Shown piece by piece: positions 1-5,579 of a DNA stretch of 9,581 bases. The translations under genes were made by a program, and so were the position numbers. Source of the DNA: JANMZO01 sp031383405 (GTDB taxonomy: Bacteria; Actinomycetota; Acidimicrobiia; Acidimicrobiales; JANYDT01); NCBI GenBank assembly GCA_031383405.1, contig JANMZO010000099.1:1-9581 (forward strand), given 5' to 3'. Under the pieces are notes generated by a model, which did not search any database, had not been told where the DNA came from, and was given only the letters and a program-made list of their open reading frames with translations. Each line of letters opens with the position of its first letter. Positions within the stretch are counted from its first letter, which is position 1.

Positions 1-31
1 GAGGGTCACCAGTGCGTAGGAACTCGGAACG

Positions 32-1285
32 ATGATCGACCGCTTTGGCCTCGGGATCTCGACGGCGTCTGCTGCTGCCGCTGATGCATTCAACGACGGA
101 TTGACGCGCTTTCTCCAACAGCAGTCCGGAGCAAACGAGGCTTTCAGAACTGCACTGCTTCATGATTCCGGGTTCGGGCTTGCACGACTCGGTCTCGGCC
201 TGGCCCTTCGGGCCGAGGCGCAGATCACAGCGGGAAACGAAGAACTCGTCGCAGCGTCCGGCCTTCGCCTCGACAAACGAGAGCGAAGTCTGGCGAATGC
301 GATTGCGTTTCAAGTTTCACTCCAGTTTGATGTCGCCGAGGCAGCACTGGAGACGCATTTGACGGTCTGGCCTACTGACGCGCTCGCTCTGTCACTTCGT
401 CTGGCGCTGTTGAACGTGTTCTCTTCTCGGCCGGATCGCGACGTCGAGATGTTGCGAGCGGTCAGGAGCGTGCAGCCTGCGTTCGCCGATGATCCGTATC
501 CGCTCGCCGCGTTGGCCTTTGCCCTTCAAGAAAACCGCGAATTCGTCGAGGCACATGACGTCGCCATGGAAGCCGTCCGGCTCATGCCGAATAACGCCCG
601 TTCCGCACACGCTGCAGCCCACACCTTCTTTGAGACCGGCTCCTTCGAGAAGGGTGAGCGCTTCCTCGAAACGTGGCTCGACGGGTGGGAGAACCCCGGT
701 GGATTTGCCTGCCATCTCGGGTGGCACAGTGCGCTCAGCGCTCTGAGTAGGGCCGATCGACAAACAGCGCGGATGGGCCTCGAAAGTCTCCTCTCGTTCG
801 TCGGGCGGTCGCTCGCAGCGCTGTCTGATTGTTCGTCTCTTTCATGGCGGCTCGCGCTGGATGGCGACTCCAACGACCTTCCCTGGGAGGCTTTGTCCGT
901 GATTCCGGACCTTCCGGGAAACCGTTTCGGCAACGCGCACCGAGCGATGGTGTTAGCAGGGCTTCATGACGTCGACGGGCTCAGTCGGTATGAAGACGTC
1001 CTCGCAGAGCTCGGTGGCCTCAACCTTCTTACCGCGCAATGGGCGAGGTCGCTCCGCTTGATGTCGACTGGTCGACATGCTGAAGCTGCCGATGTCCTCG
1101 ATTCGCTCTCTCCGAACTTCCGCACTCTCGGAGGGAGCCAGGCGCAAACCGACGTGTTTCGCGAGACTCACATTGCCGTGTCGTTACGCGCTGGCCGCAC
1201 CCTCCAAGCCCGTCGCATGATCGAGGACCGGCTCCGTCAACGCTTCAGCGAACGCGATGAGATCTGGCTCGCAGAAACGCTGTGA
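32..1285 (+). CDS. TTC38-like tetratricopeptide-repeat protein
   Basis: The 417-residue soluble protein is made almost entirely of helical repeats. By recalled sequence pattern it resembles the tetratricopeptide repeat protein 38 (TTC38) family. Matching landmarks are the N-terminal GLG-STAS segment followed by a 'F-x-x-x-L-x-x-F' helix (residues 6-28), the TPR-like block around residues 187-238 (S-A-H-A-A-A-H ... H-L-G-W-H-S-A-L), the D-C-S-S-L-x-W-R-L segment (267-273) and the C-terminal L-G-G-S-x-A-Q-x-D-V-F motif (366-376). No signal peptide, membrane segment or catalytic motif is visible. The biochemical role of the family is not established; a scaffold or protein-binding role is inferred from the repeats. 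The ATG at 32 is the first start in the open frame and has only a weak GGA upstream. The gene converges on the MFS exporter with 103 bp between stops. Family assignment is fairly secure, function is not. Confidence 0.8.
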   Translation: MIDRFGLGISTASAAAADAFNDGLTRFLQQQSGANEAFRTALLHDSGFGLARLGLGLALRAEAQITAGNEELVAASGLRLDKRERSLANAIAFQVSLQFDVAEAALETHLTVWPTDALALSLRLALLNVFSSRPDRDVEMLRAVRSVQPAFADDPYPLAALAFALQENREFVEAHDVAMEAVRLMPNNARSAHAAAHTFFETGSFEKGERFLETWLDGWENPGGFACHLGWHSALSALSRADRQTARMGLESLLSFVGRSLAALSDCSSLSWRLALDGDSNDLPWEALSVIPDLPGNRFGNAHRAMVLAGLHDVDGLSRYEDVLAELGGLNLLTAQWARSLRLMSTGRHAEAADVLDSLSPNFRTLGGSQAQTDVFRETHIAVSLRAGRTLQARRMIEDRLRQRFSERDEIWLAETL

Positions 1286-1388
1286 TCGAAGCGGAGCTAT
1301 CCGAATCCTCAGTCACGCGCCCCTTGGACCGTAGACGAAGCCGGCGAGGCGACCGGGCAGCGGGTAGAGGGTGGAGGGTAGAGGCGGT

Positions 1389-2849
1389 CTACTTCGACGG
1401 CTGGTCCTGGTAGCCGAAAGCGATCAGTGGTGGTGCGAGGGCCATCAGTGCGGCGGTGATCGCGAACGCGAGGGCAAAGGCCGAGTCGCGTGAGCTGCCG
1501 CGCGTCGCCCCGAGCACGGCCGCGGCCATGGCAACACCGAGCGCGGCGCCAAGTGACTTGATGGTGTTGAACGCGCCGTTCGCGGCCCCGAGCATTTCGG
1601 GTGTCACCGCTCGCAGTGCGGCCGCGTTGAGTTGGCCGGCGGTCAGGCCCATCCCGATGCCGATGCCCATGGTGGCGGGAATGAACGATGACCAGTAGTT
1701 GCCGTGCGGGCGCATGAAGAAGGCAAGCCACACCACCCCGAATACTGCGATCGAAGCGCCAGCCGTGAGCGAGCGACGGTATCCGAAGCGGTCGGCAACG
1801 GGCACACTGGCGAGCGTCACGAAGACCATCACGACCGCGCCCGGGCTCATCGCCAACCCGGTCCGAAGGATCGAGTAACCCCACACCTGCCTCATGAACA
1901 GTGGGTACAGGAACCAGGTTGCACCGCCTGCCACGCCGAAGATCGACGCGGTAGTCGCGGTCACGACGAATGACCGCACACCCAGCACGCGAAGGTCCAC
2001 CAGCGGCTCGGGGTGATGGAGCGATCGGCGCACGAACACGACTCCGGCCAGGACGGCGAGGGCAGCCGCAGCCAGCACGGGCGCCGATGTCCATCCCCAC
2101 ACCCGGCCCTGCACGAGAGCGACGGTGAGACCTCCGATGGAGAGCGTGCCGGATGCGGCGCCGATGACGTCGAGCGCTCCGGGGTCCGTGTCGGGCAGGC
2201 TCTCCGGGATGTTGCGGTACGCGAGCACCATCGCGGCGACAGCGATCGGGATCGCGAGTGCGAACACCGCACGCCAACCGGCGGCGGAGAGCACGATCGA
2301 GGACAGGGTTGGACCGAACGCCGATCCGGCCATACCCACCGACGACCACAGCGACACGATCGCCGCGTGCCGTTCACGCGGATACGTCGGCAGGACCGCG
2401 ACCAGCGATGCCGGCAGTACCAAGGCCGCGCCGACGGCCTGCAGCACGCGAGCTGCGATGAGCAGTCCGAGGTTGGGTGCGGCAACCGACGCGGCTGCAG
2501 CGACGGAGAACACGACAAGACCGGTGATGAAGACGCGTTTCCGTCCGAGCCGGTCGGCGAGCCGTCCGCCGACGAGCATCAGCGTGACGTGGCACACGTT
2601 GTACGCGGTGACGACCCAGGAGACCGATGACAGCGGCGCGGTGAACGCCTTTTCGAGCGTTGGCACCGCGATGTTCGTGGCCGTTGTGACGAAGCTGATC
2701 ATCAGCATCGCTGCGGTTGCGGCCACGAGTGCCAGACGCGCTTGTCGGTCGGATGTCGCTGGCCCAGCACGTGCCGTGCGCCGGTCAATCACGGTGTCAG
2801 GTGTCAACTGCCGGCCCCGCGAAAGGGTGAGGAATTCGACGGGCTGCAC
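1389..2849 (-). CDS. DHA2-type MFS drug/proton antiporter, 14 TM
   Basis: This is an inner-membrane exporter of the major facilitator superfamily, EmrB/QacA-like (DHA2) group, expected to exchange protons for hydrophobic drugs or metabolites. From the GTG at 2849 it has 486 residues. The first helix starts near residue 39; the loop between TM2 and TM3 carries motif A (G-G-R-L-A-D-R-L-G-R-K-R, 94-105); TM4 has the R-V-L-Q-A-V-G-A-A pattern; TM5 has the motif-C-like G-x-x-x-S-A-F-G-P. I count about 14 hydrophobic segments, ending with a helix before the short Q-D-Q-P-S-K tail. The start is uncertain: no Shine-Dalgarno precedes 2849, and in-frame GTG (2792) or TTG (2807) codons would remove most of the roughly 38-residue polar leader. 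No regulator gene lies next to it, but a TGACACC-TGACACC direct repeat falls inside the putative leader and a GCGAAC dyad lies upstream. The substrate cannot be told from sequence. Confidence 0.88.
   Translation of the reverse strand: MQPVEFLTLSRGRQLTPDTVIDRRTARAGPATSDRQARLALVAATAAMLMISFVTTATNIAVPTLEKAFTAPLSSVSWVVTAYNVCHVTLMLVGGRLADRLGRKRVFITGLVVFSVAAAASVAAPNLGLLIAARVLQAVGAALVLPASLVAVLPTYPRERHAAIVSLWSSVGMAGSAFGPTLSSIVLSAAGWRAVFALAIPIAVAAMVLAYRNIPESLPDTDPGALDVIGAASGTLSIGGLTVALVQGRVWGWTSAPVLAAAALAVLAGVVFVRRSLHHPEPLVDLRVLGVRSFVVTATTASIFGVAGGATWFLYPLFMRQVWGYSILRTGLAMSPGAVVMVFVTLASVPVADRFGYRRSLTAGASIAVFGVVWLAFFMRPHGNYWSSFIPATMGIGIGMGLTAGQLNAAALRAVTPEMLGAANGAFNTIKSLGAALGVAMAAAVLGATRGSSRDSAFALAFAITAALMALAPPLIAFGYQDQPSK
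2785..2810 (-). promoter_or_regulatory. Direct TGACACC repeat at exporter 5' end
   Basis: Reading the minus strand, two adjacent TGACACC copies follow a TTGACA-like hexamer, inside the N-terminal leader of the MFS gene as drawn. Together with several alternative starts and no ribosome binding site at 2849, this could be regulatory DNA rather than coding, which would mean a shorter exporter. No good -10 sits 17 bp downstream, so a promoter is not firmly supported. Confidence 0.2.
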
Positions 2850-2920
2850 ACGAACGGGGATGGTACCGGCTGTCCAGCGGCAGGGCGACTACTGAGCCCG
2901 CACGAGTTCGGCGATTCCTT

Positions 2921-2968
2921 CACTTCGACATCCACTGCGACATCCACTGCGACCTCCACTTCGACGTC
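2921..2968. repeat. Four 12-bp tandem repeats
   Basis: Four contiguous units read CACTTCGACATC, CACTGCGACATC, CACTGCGACCTC and CACTTCGACGTC, differing only at positions 5, 10 and combinations of these. The array also has 6-bp internal periodicity. It sits 72 bp upstream of the exporter start. It may be a slippage-prone microsatellite or a regulator-binding array; nothing in the sequence decides between these. Confidence 0.75.
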
Positions 2969-2979
2969 ACACCAACTAT

Positions 2980-2994
2980 GCGAACAGAGTTCGC
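2980..2994. promoter_or_regulatory. GCGAAC-AGA-GTTCGC dyad, possible operator
   Basis: A perfect 6+6 bp inverted repeat with a 3-bp centre. On the minus strand a CATAGT hexamer (2980-2975) overlaps its edge and could be a -10 for the exporter. It resembles an actinobacterial LexA/SOS box (CGAAC-N4-GTTCG) but has a 3-bp spacer instead of 4, so I do not call it an SOS box. A TetR- or MarR-type operator is equally possible. Confidence 0.35.
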
Positions 2995-3006
2995 GCTTGC
3001 GGTGAT

Positions 3007-3046
3007 GAAGATCCGGGCCCCTGCTTCGCCGTAGGGCCAAATCTTC
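3007..3046 (-). terminator. Imperfect hairpin downstream of redoxin
   Basis: Arms GAAGAT and ATCTTC close an inner GGCCC/GGGCC pairing with a two-base mismatch between the two helices. It lies about 130 bp beyond the redoxin stop in its reading direction and has no T-run. It could act as a factor-assisted terminator, but may be incidental. Confidence 0.2.
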
Positions 3047-3177
3047 GTACCACCACCCTCAATCACCGGACGCAACACTCAGAGTCGCTTGTAGGCGCCG
3101 GAAGGCAACCGCAGCCGGGCATACGTCAAGCCCTCGTCGCGTCGGAAAGTGCGAGTCAGTGTGGCCGTGGAGCCTTC

Positions 3178-3690
3178 TCAGTCGCCCCGGAAGTCGAGAT
3201 CCAGCACGACCCGGTCGGTGATTTCCCGGGCCGCAAGCCGCAGTTCCTCGGGAGTTGGACGACCCACGAAGTACCAGCCGTTCCAGATGTGGGTGATGGT
3301 GAGGTCGGGAAGTAGGCCGAACGTGAACGGCACGGGCAGCGGTCCGTGACGGCGATCGGTGTGCTCGGCGATGCCGAGCTGATTCGTCACCGTACGGTCC
3401 TCGTCGCTGAGGAAGGGGAATCGGGCGCCGAGGCCGGCCTTGAACGCTTCGAGCACCCGGGGCGGGTCGACCGAGACGACGGCCACCCGCTGGTAGGACA
3501 CGGCGGTGGATTCAGAGAACTCGACCAGTTCCCGCAGCTGAAGCTGGCATTTCGGTCACCACGGCCCCCGGAAGAAGGCCAGGAACAGAGGCTGCCCGTC
3601 GACCACATCGGAGATCGGCCGGACCTGGCCCCGGTCGTCGGTCATGGTTACATCGGGAAAGCGGTCTCCGACATTGAGATTCAGCGGCAT
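3178..3690 (-). CDS. Peroxiredoxin-like selenoprotein with UxxC site (TGA read as Sec)
   Basis: This AhpC/TSA-like thioredoxin-fold redoxin is expected to reduce peroxides or disulfides in the cytoplasm. Read through the TGA at 3556-3558 it gives 170 residues. Residues 1-44 open with P-L-N-L-N-V-G-D-R-F-P-D-V and lead to strand L-F-L-A-F-F-R-G-P-W. Position 45 is TGA, followed by P-K-C (Cys48) and a helix Q-L-Q-L-R-E-L-V. The rest (V-V-S-V-D-P-P, F-P-F-L-S-D, P-F-T-F-G-L-L-P-D, G-R-P-T-P-E-E-L) is typical of the family. Relatives have Cys where the TGA falls (F-R-G-x-W-C-P), so the frame fits U-x-x-C. The ATG at 3690 is supported by GGAGG eight bases upstream; the longer open frame to 3753 has no such site. 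A SECIS-like hairpin follows the TGA. The alternative is a nonsense mutation or base-call error, with the gene then a pseudogene. The terminal stop is also TGA. No sel genes are in the window. Confidence 0.72.
3525..3558 (-). promoter_or_regulatory. Candidate bacterial SECIS element
   Basis: Counting mRNA bases after the TGA, CCAG (9-12) pairs with CUGG (28-31), C13 bulges on the 5' side, and UUC (14-16) pairs with GAA (25-27). This leaves an 8-base loop AGCUGCGG. The loop starts 16 bases past the TGA and has G as its second base, matching the usual bacterial SECIS rules as I know them. The one-base 5' bulge below a short upper stem resembles E. coli fdhF. A weaker lower helix may form (bases 3-5 with 37-39). 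A competing 4-bp hairpin CAGC-UUCA-GCUG within the same bases weakens the case. Confidence 0.5.
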
Positions 3691-3705
3691 GGAATTGTCC
3701 TCCGC
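3691..3705 (-). promoter_or_regulatory. Ribosome binding site that fixes the redoxin start
   Basis: On the minus strand GCGGAGGA lies eight bases before the ATG at 3690. This is one of the best Shine-Dalgarno matches in the window and selects this ATG over the upstream in-frame GTG/ATG codons. A TAGCGT hexamer (3716-3711) just upstream is a possible -10; no strong -35 is seen. Confidence 0.6.
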
Positions 3706-3851
3706 GCTCGACGCTAGCCCATCGACCCCGGCCCCAACCGCCGGTGGCACCAACCGCTCGGCGCCGGGCTCTTCGCCGCAGACGTTTGCAAGCCCACCGG
3801 ATGGGTTGCTTGGGCCGTATGGTTGTGGCCCAGGACAGCTTGGAGCCGGTG

Positions 3852-3887
3852 AACCGGCAAAACAACCGGCAAAATAACCGGCAAAGG
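3852..3887. repeat. Tandem 12-bp AACCGGCAAA-type repeats (three copies)
   Basis: Perfectly phased units AACCGGCAAAAC, AACCGGCAAAAT and AACCGGCAAAGG occupy 36 bp; a fourth copy, AACCGGCAAAAG, stands alone at 3998-4009, 28 bp before the fic start. The 12-bp period and the outlying copy near the start codon suggest cooperative binding of a regulator, possibly the winged-helix domain of the Fic protein itself (inference). An iteron role is less likely, with no replication gene nearby. Confidence 0.7.
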
Positions 3888-3920
3888 TATAGCCTTGACA
3901 CTCGCGTAAGTCTGAACCTT

Positions 3921-3957
3921 GTCACGGTGACTAGGCACTTCAGCCGATTCTATCGGC
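3921..3957. promoter_or_regulatory. Two short dyads upstream of fic
   Basis: GTCAC-G-GTGAC (3921-3931) and the perfect GCCGAT-TCT-ATCGGC (3943-3957) lie 22 bp apart, centre to centre 24 bp, just downstream of the TTGACA at 3895. Their position fits operators or a structured leader for fic. No protein is identified for them. Confidence 0.35.
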
Positions 3958-3968
3958 ATCGAGTCACT

Positions 3969-3988
3969 GCGAGTCGGGCTTGACTCGC
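3969..3988. promoter_or_regulatory. GCGAGTC hairpin in fic leader
   Basis: A perfect 7-bp stem GCGAGTC / GACTCGC with a 6-base loop GGGCTT, followed by TACGTTTTAAAC. On the plus strand the TTTT comes four bases after the stem, so a weak intrinsic terminator or attenuator ahead of fic is possible. An operator is the alternative. Confidence 0.35.
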
Positions 3989-3997
3989 TACGTTTTA

Positions 3998-4009
3998 AAC
4001 CGGCAAAAG
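3998..4009. repeat. Fourth AACCGGCAAAA copy near fic start
   Basis: A single copy matching 11 of 11 bases of the tandem array at 3852-3887, separated from it by 110 bp and placed within 30 bp of the fic ATG. A protein bound here and at the array could loop the DNA between them. Confidence 0.6.
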
Positions 4010-4036
4010 AACTAGCTTCCAACTAGGATCACCTCT

Positions 4037-5221
4037 ATGTCATCTGGGGACTTCTACGTTCGACCGAGTGCGTTCGAACCCCTGTTCCCGACAAAGGACC
4101 TCGGTCGGCTGTCGGGGTTGGCCCGGGAAGTTACGGTTCGTTCCTTGGGACTCGCCACTGCGGCTCATTCAACGACGGTGGATTCGTTGCGGGGCCTCCT
4201 TCGAGAAATGAATTCCTACTACTCGAATCGCATCGAGGGGCAGAGCACACATCCTTTGGACATTGCGGCGGCATTGCGGTCGGAGTACTCGGCGTCAGAA
4301 GACACGGCGCGCCTGCAGCGTCTTGCGATAGCGCACATTCATGCTGAGAAATTGCTCGAGGGCCCCGACACATCCGAAGTTCTGACCATGAAGTTTCTAC
4401 GAAAGGCCCATAGCGAACTCTATGGGTCCTTACCTGAGTCGGATAGGGTCACGCCAGAAGGAACGGTTATCGACCCTGGCCGGAATAGATCCATGCGAGT
4501 GACGGTCGGTCGTCATGTACCGCCTGAAGCAGACAACATCGATCTATTCGGCCAACGATTTGACCAGAAGTACGGGCGCGCGTACTCGCTTGAGGAGACG
4601 TTTGTCGCGGCTGCGGCAGCGCATCACCGCGTCTCTTGGATCCATCCGTTTGAGGACGGCAATGGACGCGCCGCTCGCCTTCAGACGCATTGCGCGTTGT
4701 TTCCTCTGACAAAGGGGCTTTGGTCGGCGAGTCGTGGCCTCGCCCGAAATCAAGAAAGTTATTACCGGTACCTCGCTGGCGCCGACCGGCATCGTGAGGG
4801 GGATCTTGACGGAAGATGCAATCTCAGCGAGAAGGGTCTGACTGCATGGTGTGAGTGGTTCATTGACCTCTGCCTCGATCAAGTCAACCTCATGCATTCG
4901 CTGCTCGACCTTGATGGGGTCAGGCGGCGAATAACAGGACTGATTGCTGCTCGGGCCGCCCACGACTCCCGGTATCGAACGGAAACGGCCCTGGCACTGG
5001 TTCATCTGTTTGTCGCTGGTCCTCTTCCTCGGGCGGACTTCTTTCGGATCACCGGGCTGGGCGATCGGACCGCTCGGTCAGCACTTTCGCATCTGCTCCA
5101 GGTCGGCTTGGTCACCTCACCGGATCACCGGTCGCCCGTCAGAATTGCCTTTCCGCTCGACGCTCTCCTCCACATCTTTCCCGAGTTGTATCCCGAAGCG
5201 GAGACTCAGCGCCGCCCATGA
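4037..5221 (+). CDS. Fic-family protein AMP transferase with winged-helix C-terminus
   Basis: Fic enzymes transfer AMP (sometimes other nucleotide moieties) to hydroxyl side chains of target proteins. The 394-residue product has the canonical motif H-P-F-E-D-G-N-G-R at residues 203-211, with catalytic His203 and the anion-binding G-N-G-R. An inhibitory helix S63-N-R-I-E67-G68 lies N-terminal to it, fitting the (S/T)xxxE(G/N) pattern that blocks ATP in class II Fic proteins. So it carries its own brake and needs no separate antitoxin. After residue about 300, a region with R-x-D-F-F-R-I-T-G-L-G-D-R-T-A-R-S-A-L-S-H-L-L looks like a winged helix, as in many bacterial Fic proteins, and may bind DNA. 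The ATG at 4037 has a weak AGGA eight bases upstream. It lies alone, 68 bp ahead of mazEF. The protein target is unknown. Codon use seems somewhat less GC-biased than the exporter's, suggesting transfer. Confidence 0.93.
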   Translation: MSSGDFYVRPSAFEPLFPTKDLGRLSGLAREVTVRSLGLATAAHSTTVDSLRGLLREMNSYYSNRIEGQSTHPLDIAAALRSEYSASEDTARLQRLAIAHIHAEKLLEGPDTSEVLTMKFLRKAHSELYGSLPESDRVTPEGTVIDPGRNRSMRVTVGRHVPPEADNIDLFGQRFDQKYGRAYSLEETFVAAAAAHHRVSWIHPFEDGNGRAARLQTHCALFPLTKGLWSASRGLARNQESYYRYLAGADRHREGDLDGRCNLSEKGLTAWCEWFIDLCLDQVNLMHSLLDLDGVRRRITGLIAARAAHDSRYRTETALALVHLFVAGPLPRADFFRITGLGDRTARSALSHLLQVGLVTSPDHRSPVRIAFPLDALLHIFPELYPEAETQRRP

Positions 5222-5234
5222 CGCTGTAGAGCGT
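5221..5234 (+). terminator. Small hairpin at the fic stop
   Basis: ACGCT-GTAG-AGCGT forms a 5-bp stem with a 4-base loop starting on the last base of the fic stop codon. It has no T-run. It could mark the end of the fic transcript, weakly supported. Confidence 0.25.
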
Positions 5235-5263
5235 CGATGGTCTGGGCCATTCCGAACGGCATG

Positions 5264-5293
5264 GCATGCCACATGCTACAGTTTGTGGCATGC
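5264..5293. promoter_or_regulatory. mazE operator/promoter: 10-bp perfect inverted repeat
   Basis: GCATGCCACA (5264-5273) and TGTGGCATGC (5284-5293) are perfect inverted copies, centre to centre 20 bp, or two helical turns. The right arm contains the mazE ATG, and a TACAGT -10-like hexamer (5277-5282) lies between the arms. Start of transcription would then be at or next to the ATG, giving a leaderless mRNA, common in actinobacteria. This is the expected place for autorepression by MazE or MazEF. No clear -35 is seen. Confidence 0.65.
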
Positions 5294-5577
5294 GCACGAG
5301 GATCTCGACGACGGTCAACCACGACTGGCTTACCACGGCACGAAAGCAGACCGGCCTGCCGGATTCCGAACTCATCGATCTAGCCCTCTGTGCACTCCTC
5401 GAACGCGCAGAGCGTGAGGCCGAAGACCGAGCACTCAGCGAGCAGCCTTATCAACTCGACCCCGACCTCGGATCGTGGGCTTCCGGATGGCCTGCCAAGG
5501 CCCCGCTGCTGGACGCATACGACGGAGCGGTCCCCGACGACGTCGTGGCGCTCTTCGCAGCGCGCAAACACCGATAG
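5290..5577 (+). CDS. mazE: MazE-type antitoxin
   Basis: The 95-residue protein begins M-R-T-R-I-S-T-T-V-N-H-D-W-L, a short beta strand followed by helices, as in the ribbon-helix-helix MazE antitoxins of mycobacteria. It has an acidic C-terminal half (E-R-E-A-E-D-R ... D-D-V-V-A-L-F) that would wrap the toxin. It should neutralise the MazF encoded 2 bp downstream and repress the operon through the inverted repeat over its start. The ATG at 5290 is chosen over the in-frame start at 5266 because the N-terminal strand starts here and the operator arm would otherwise be translated. Assignment rests mainly on the gene pair; primary sequence similarity among MazE proteins is low. Confidence 0.8.
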   Translation: MRTRISTTVNHDWLTTARKQTGLPDSELIDLALCALLERAEREAEDRALSEQPYQLDPDLGSWASGWPAKAPLLDAYDGAVPDDVVALFAARKHR

Positions 5578-5579
5578 CC

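Larger units (their letters stand above)
2850..3177. other. 328-bp intergenic stretch, no recognisable gene
   Basis: This lies between the exporter start and the redoxin stop. It holds a 12-bp tandem repeat (2921-2968), a short dyad (2980-2994) and a longer imperfect inverted repeat (3007-3046). Two short open stretches on the minus strand continue in the redoxin frame past its TGA stop: 32 codons to a TGA at 3079-3081, then 52 codons to a TGA at 2920-2922. I recognise no family in either and find no convincing start with a ribosome binding site. They may be chance or the remains of a decayed gene. Confidence 0.5.
3706..4036. other. Divergent intergenic region between redoxin and fic
   Basis: No gene is recognised here. 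The left part should hold the redoxin promoter. The right part is rich in regulatory-looking sequence ahead of fic: three tandem and one distant copy of an AACCGGCAAAA element, a GTCAC-G-GTGAC dyad (3921-3931), a GCCGAT-TCT-ATCGGC dyad (3943-3957) and a GCGAGTC hairpin (3969-3988). A TTGACA hexamer at 3895-3900 is a possible -35, but the -10 region 17 bp on is poor. Confidence 0.6.

Noticed and set aside
1309..2895. Long open frames on the plus strand and other minus frames opposite the exporter
   Set aside because: They are arginine/histidine-rich or low-complexity shadows of a GC-rich membrane protein gene, with no family features.
2980..2994. SOS (LexA) box
   Set aside because: The half-sites fit but the spacer is 3 bp rather than 4, and the exporter is not a usual SOS gene.
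3178..3501. A stand-alone 107-residue protein starting at the GTG at 3501
   Set aside because: It lacks the first strand and the active site of the redoxin fold and has no ribosome binding site; the same frame extends upstream through the TGA to a well-supported ATG at 3690.
3556..3753. A 65-residue protein starting at 3753 and ending at the TGA
   Set aside because: The extra N-terminal residues are not family-like, the GGAGG site points to 3690, and stopping at the TGA would leave a redoxin with no catalytic residues.
2920..3753. General reassignment of TGA, since all stops in the redoxin frame are TGA
   Set aside because: Other genes here (TTC38-like, fic, methyltransferase, vapB, vapC, ABM-like) end properly at TGA, so TGA is a normal stop in this organism.
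3852..3887. Replication iterons or a CRISPR array
   Set aside because: Units are only 12 bp and contiguous with no spacers, and no replication initiator or cas gene is present.
3860..4036. tRNA (including tRNA-Sec) gene in the fic leader, suggested by the hairpins
   Set aside because: No T-arm GGTTCGA-type sequence, no acceptor pairing and no anticodon arm could be assembled on either strand.
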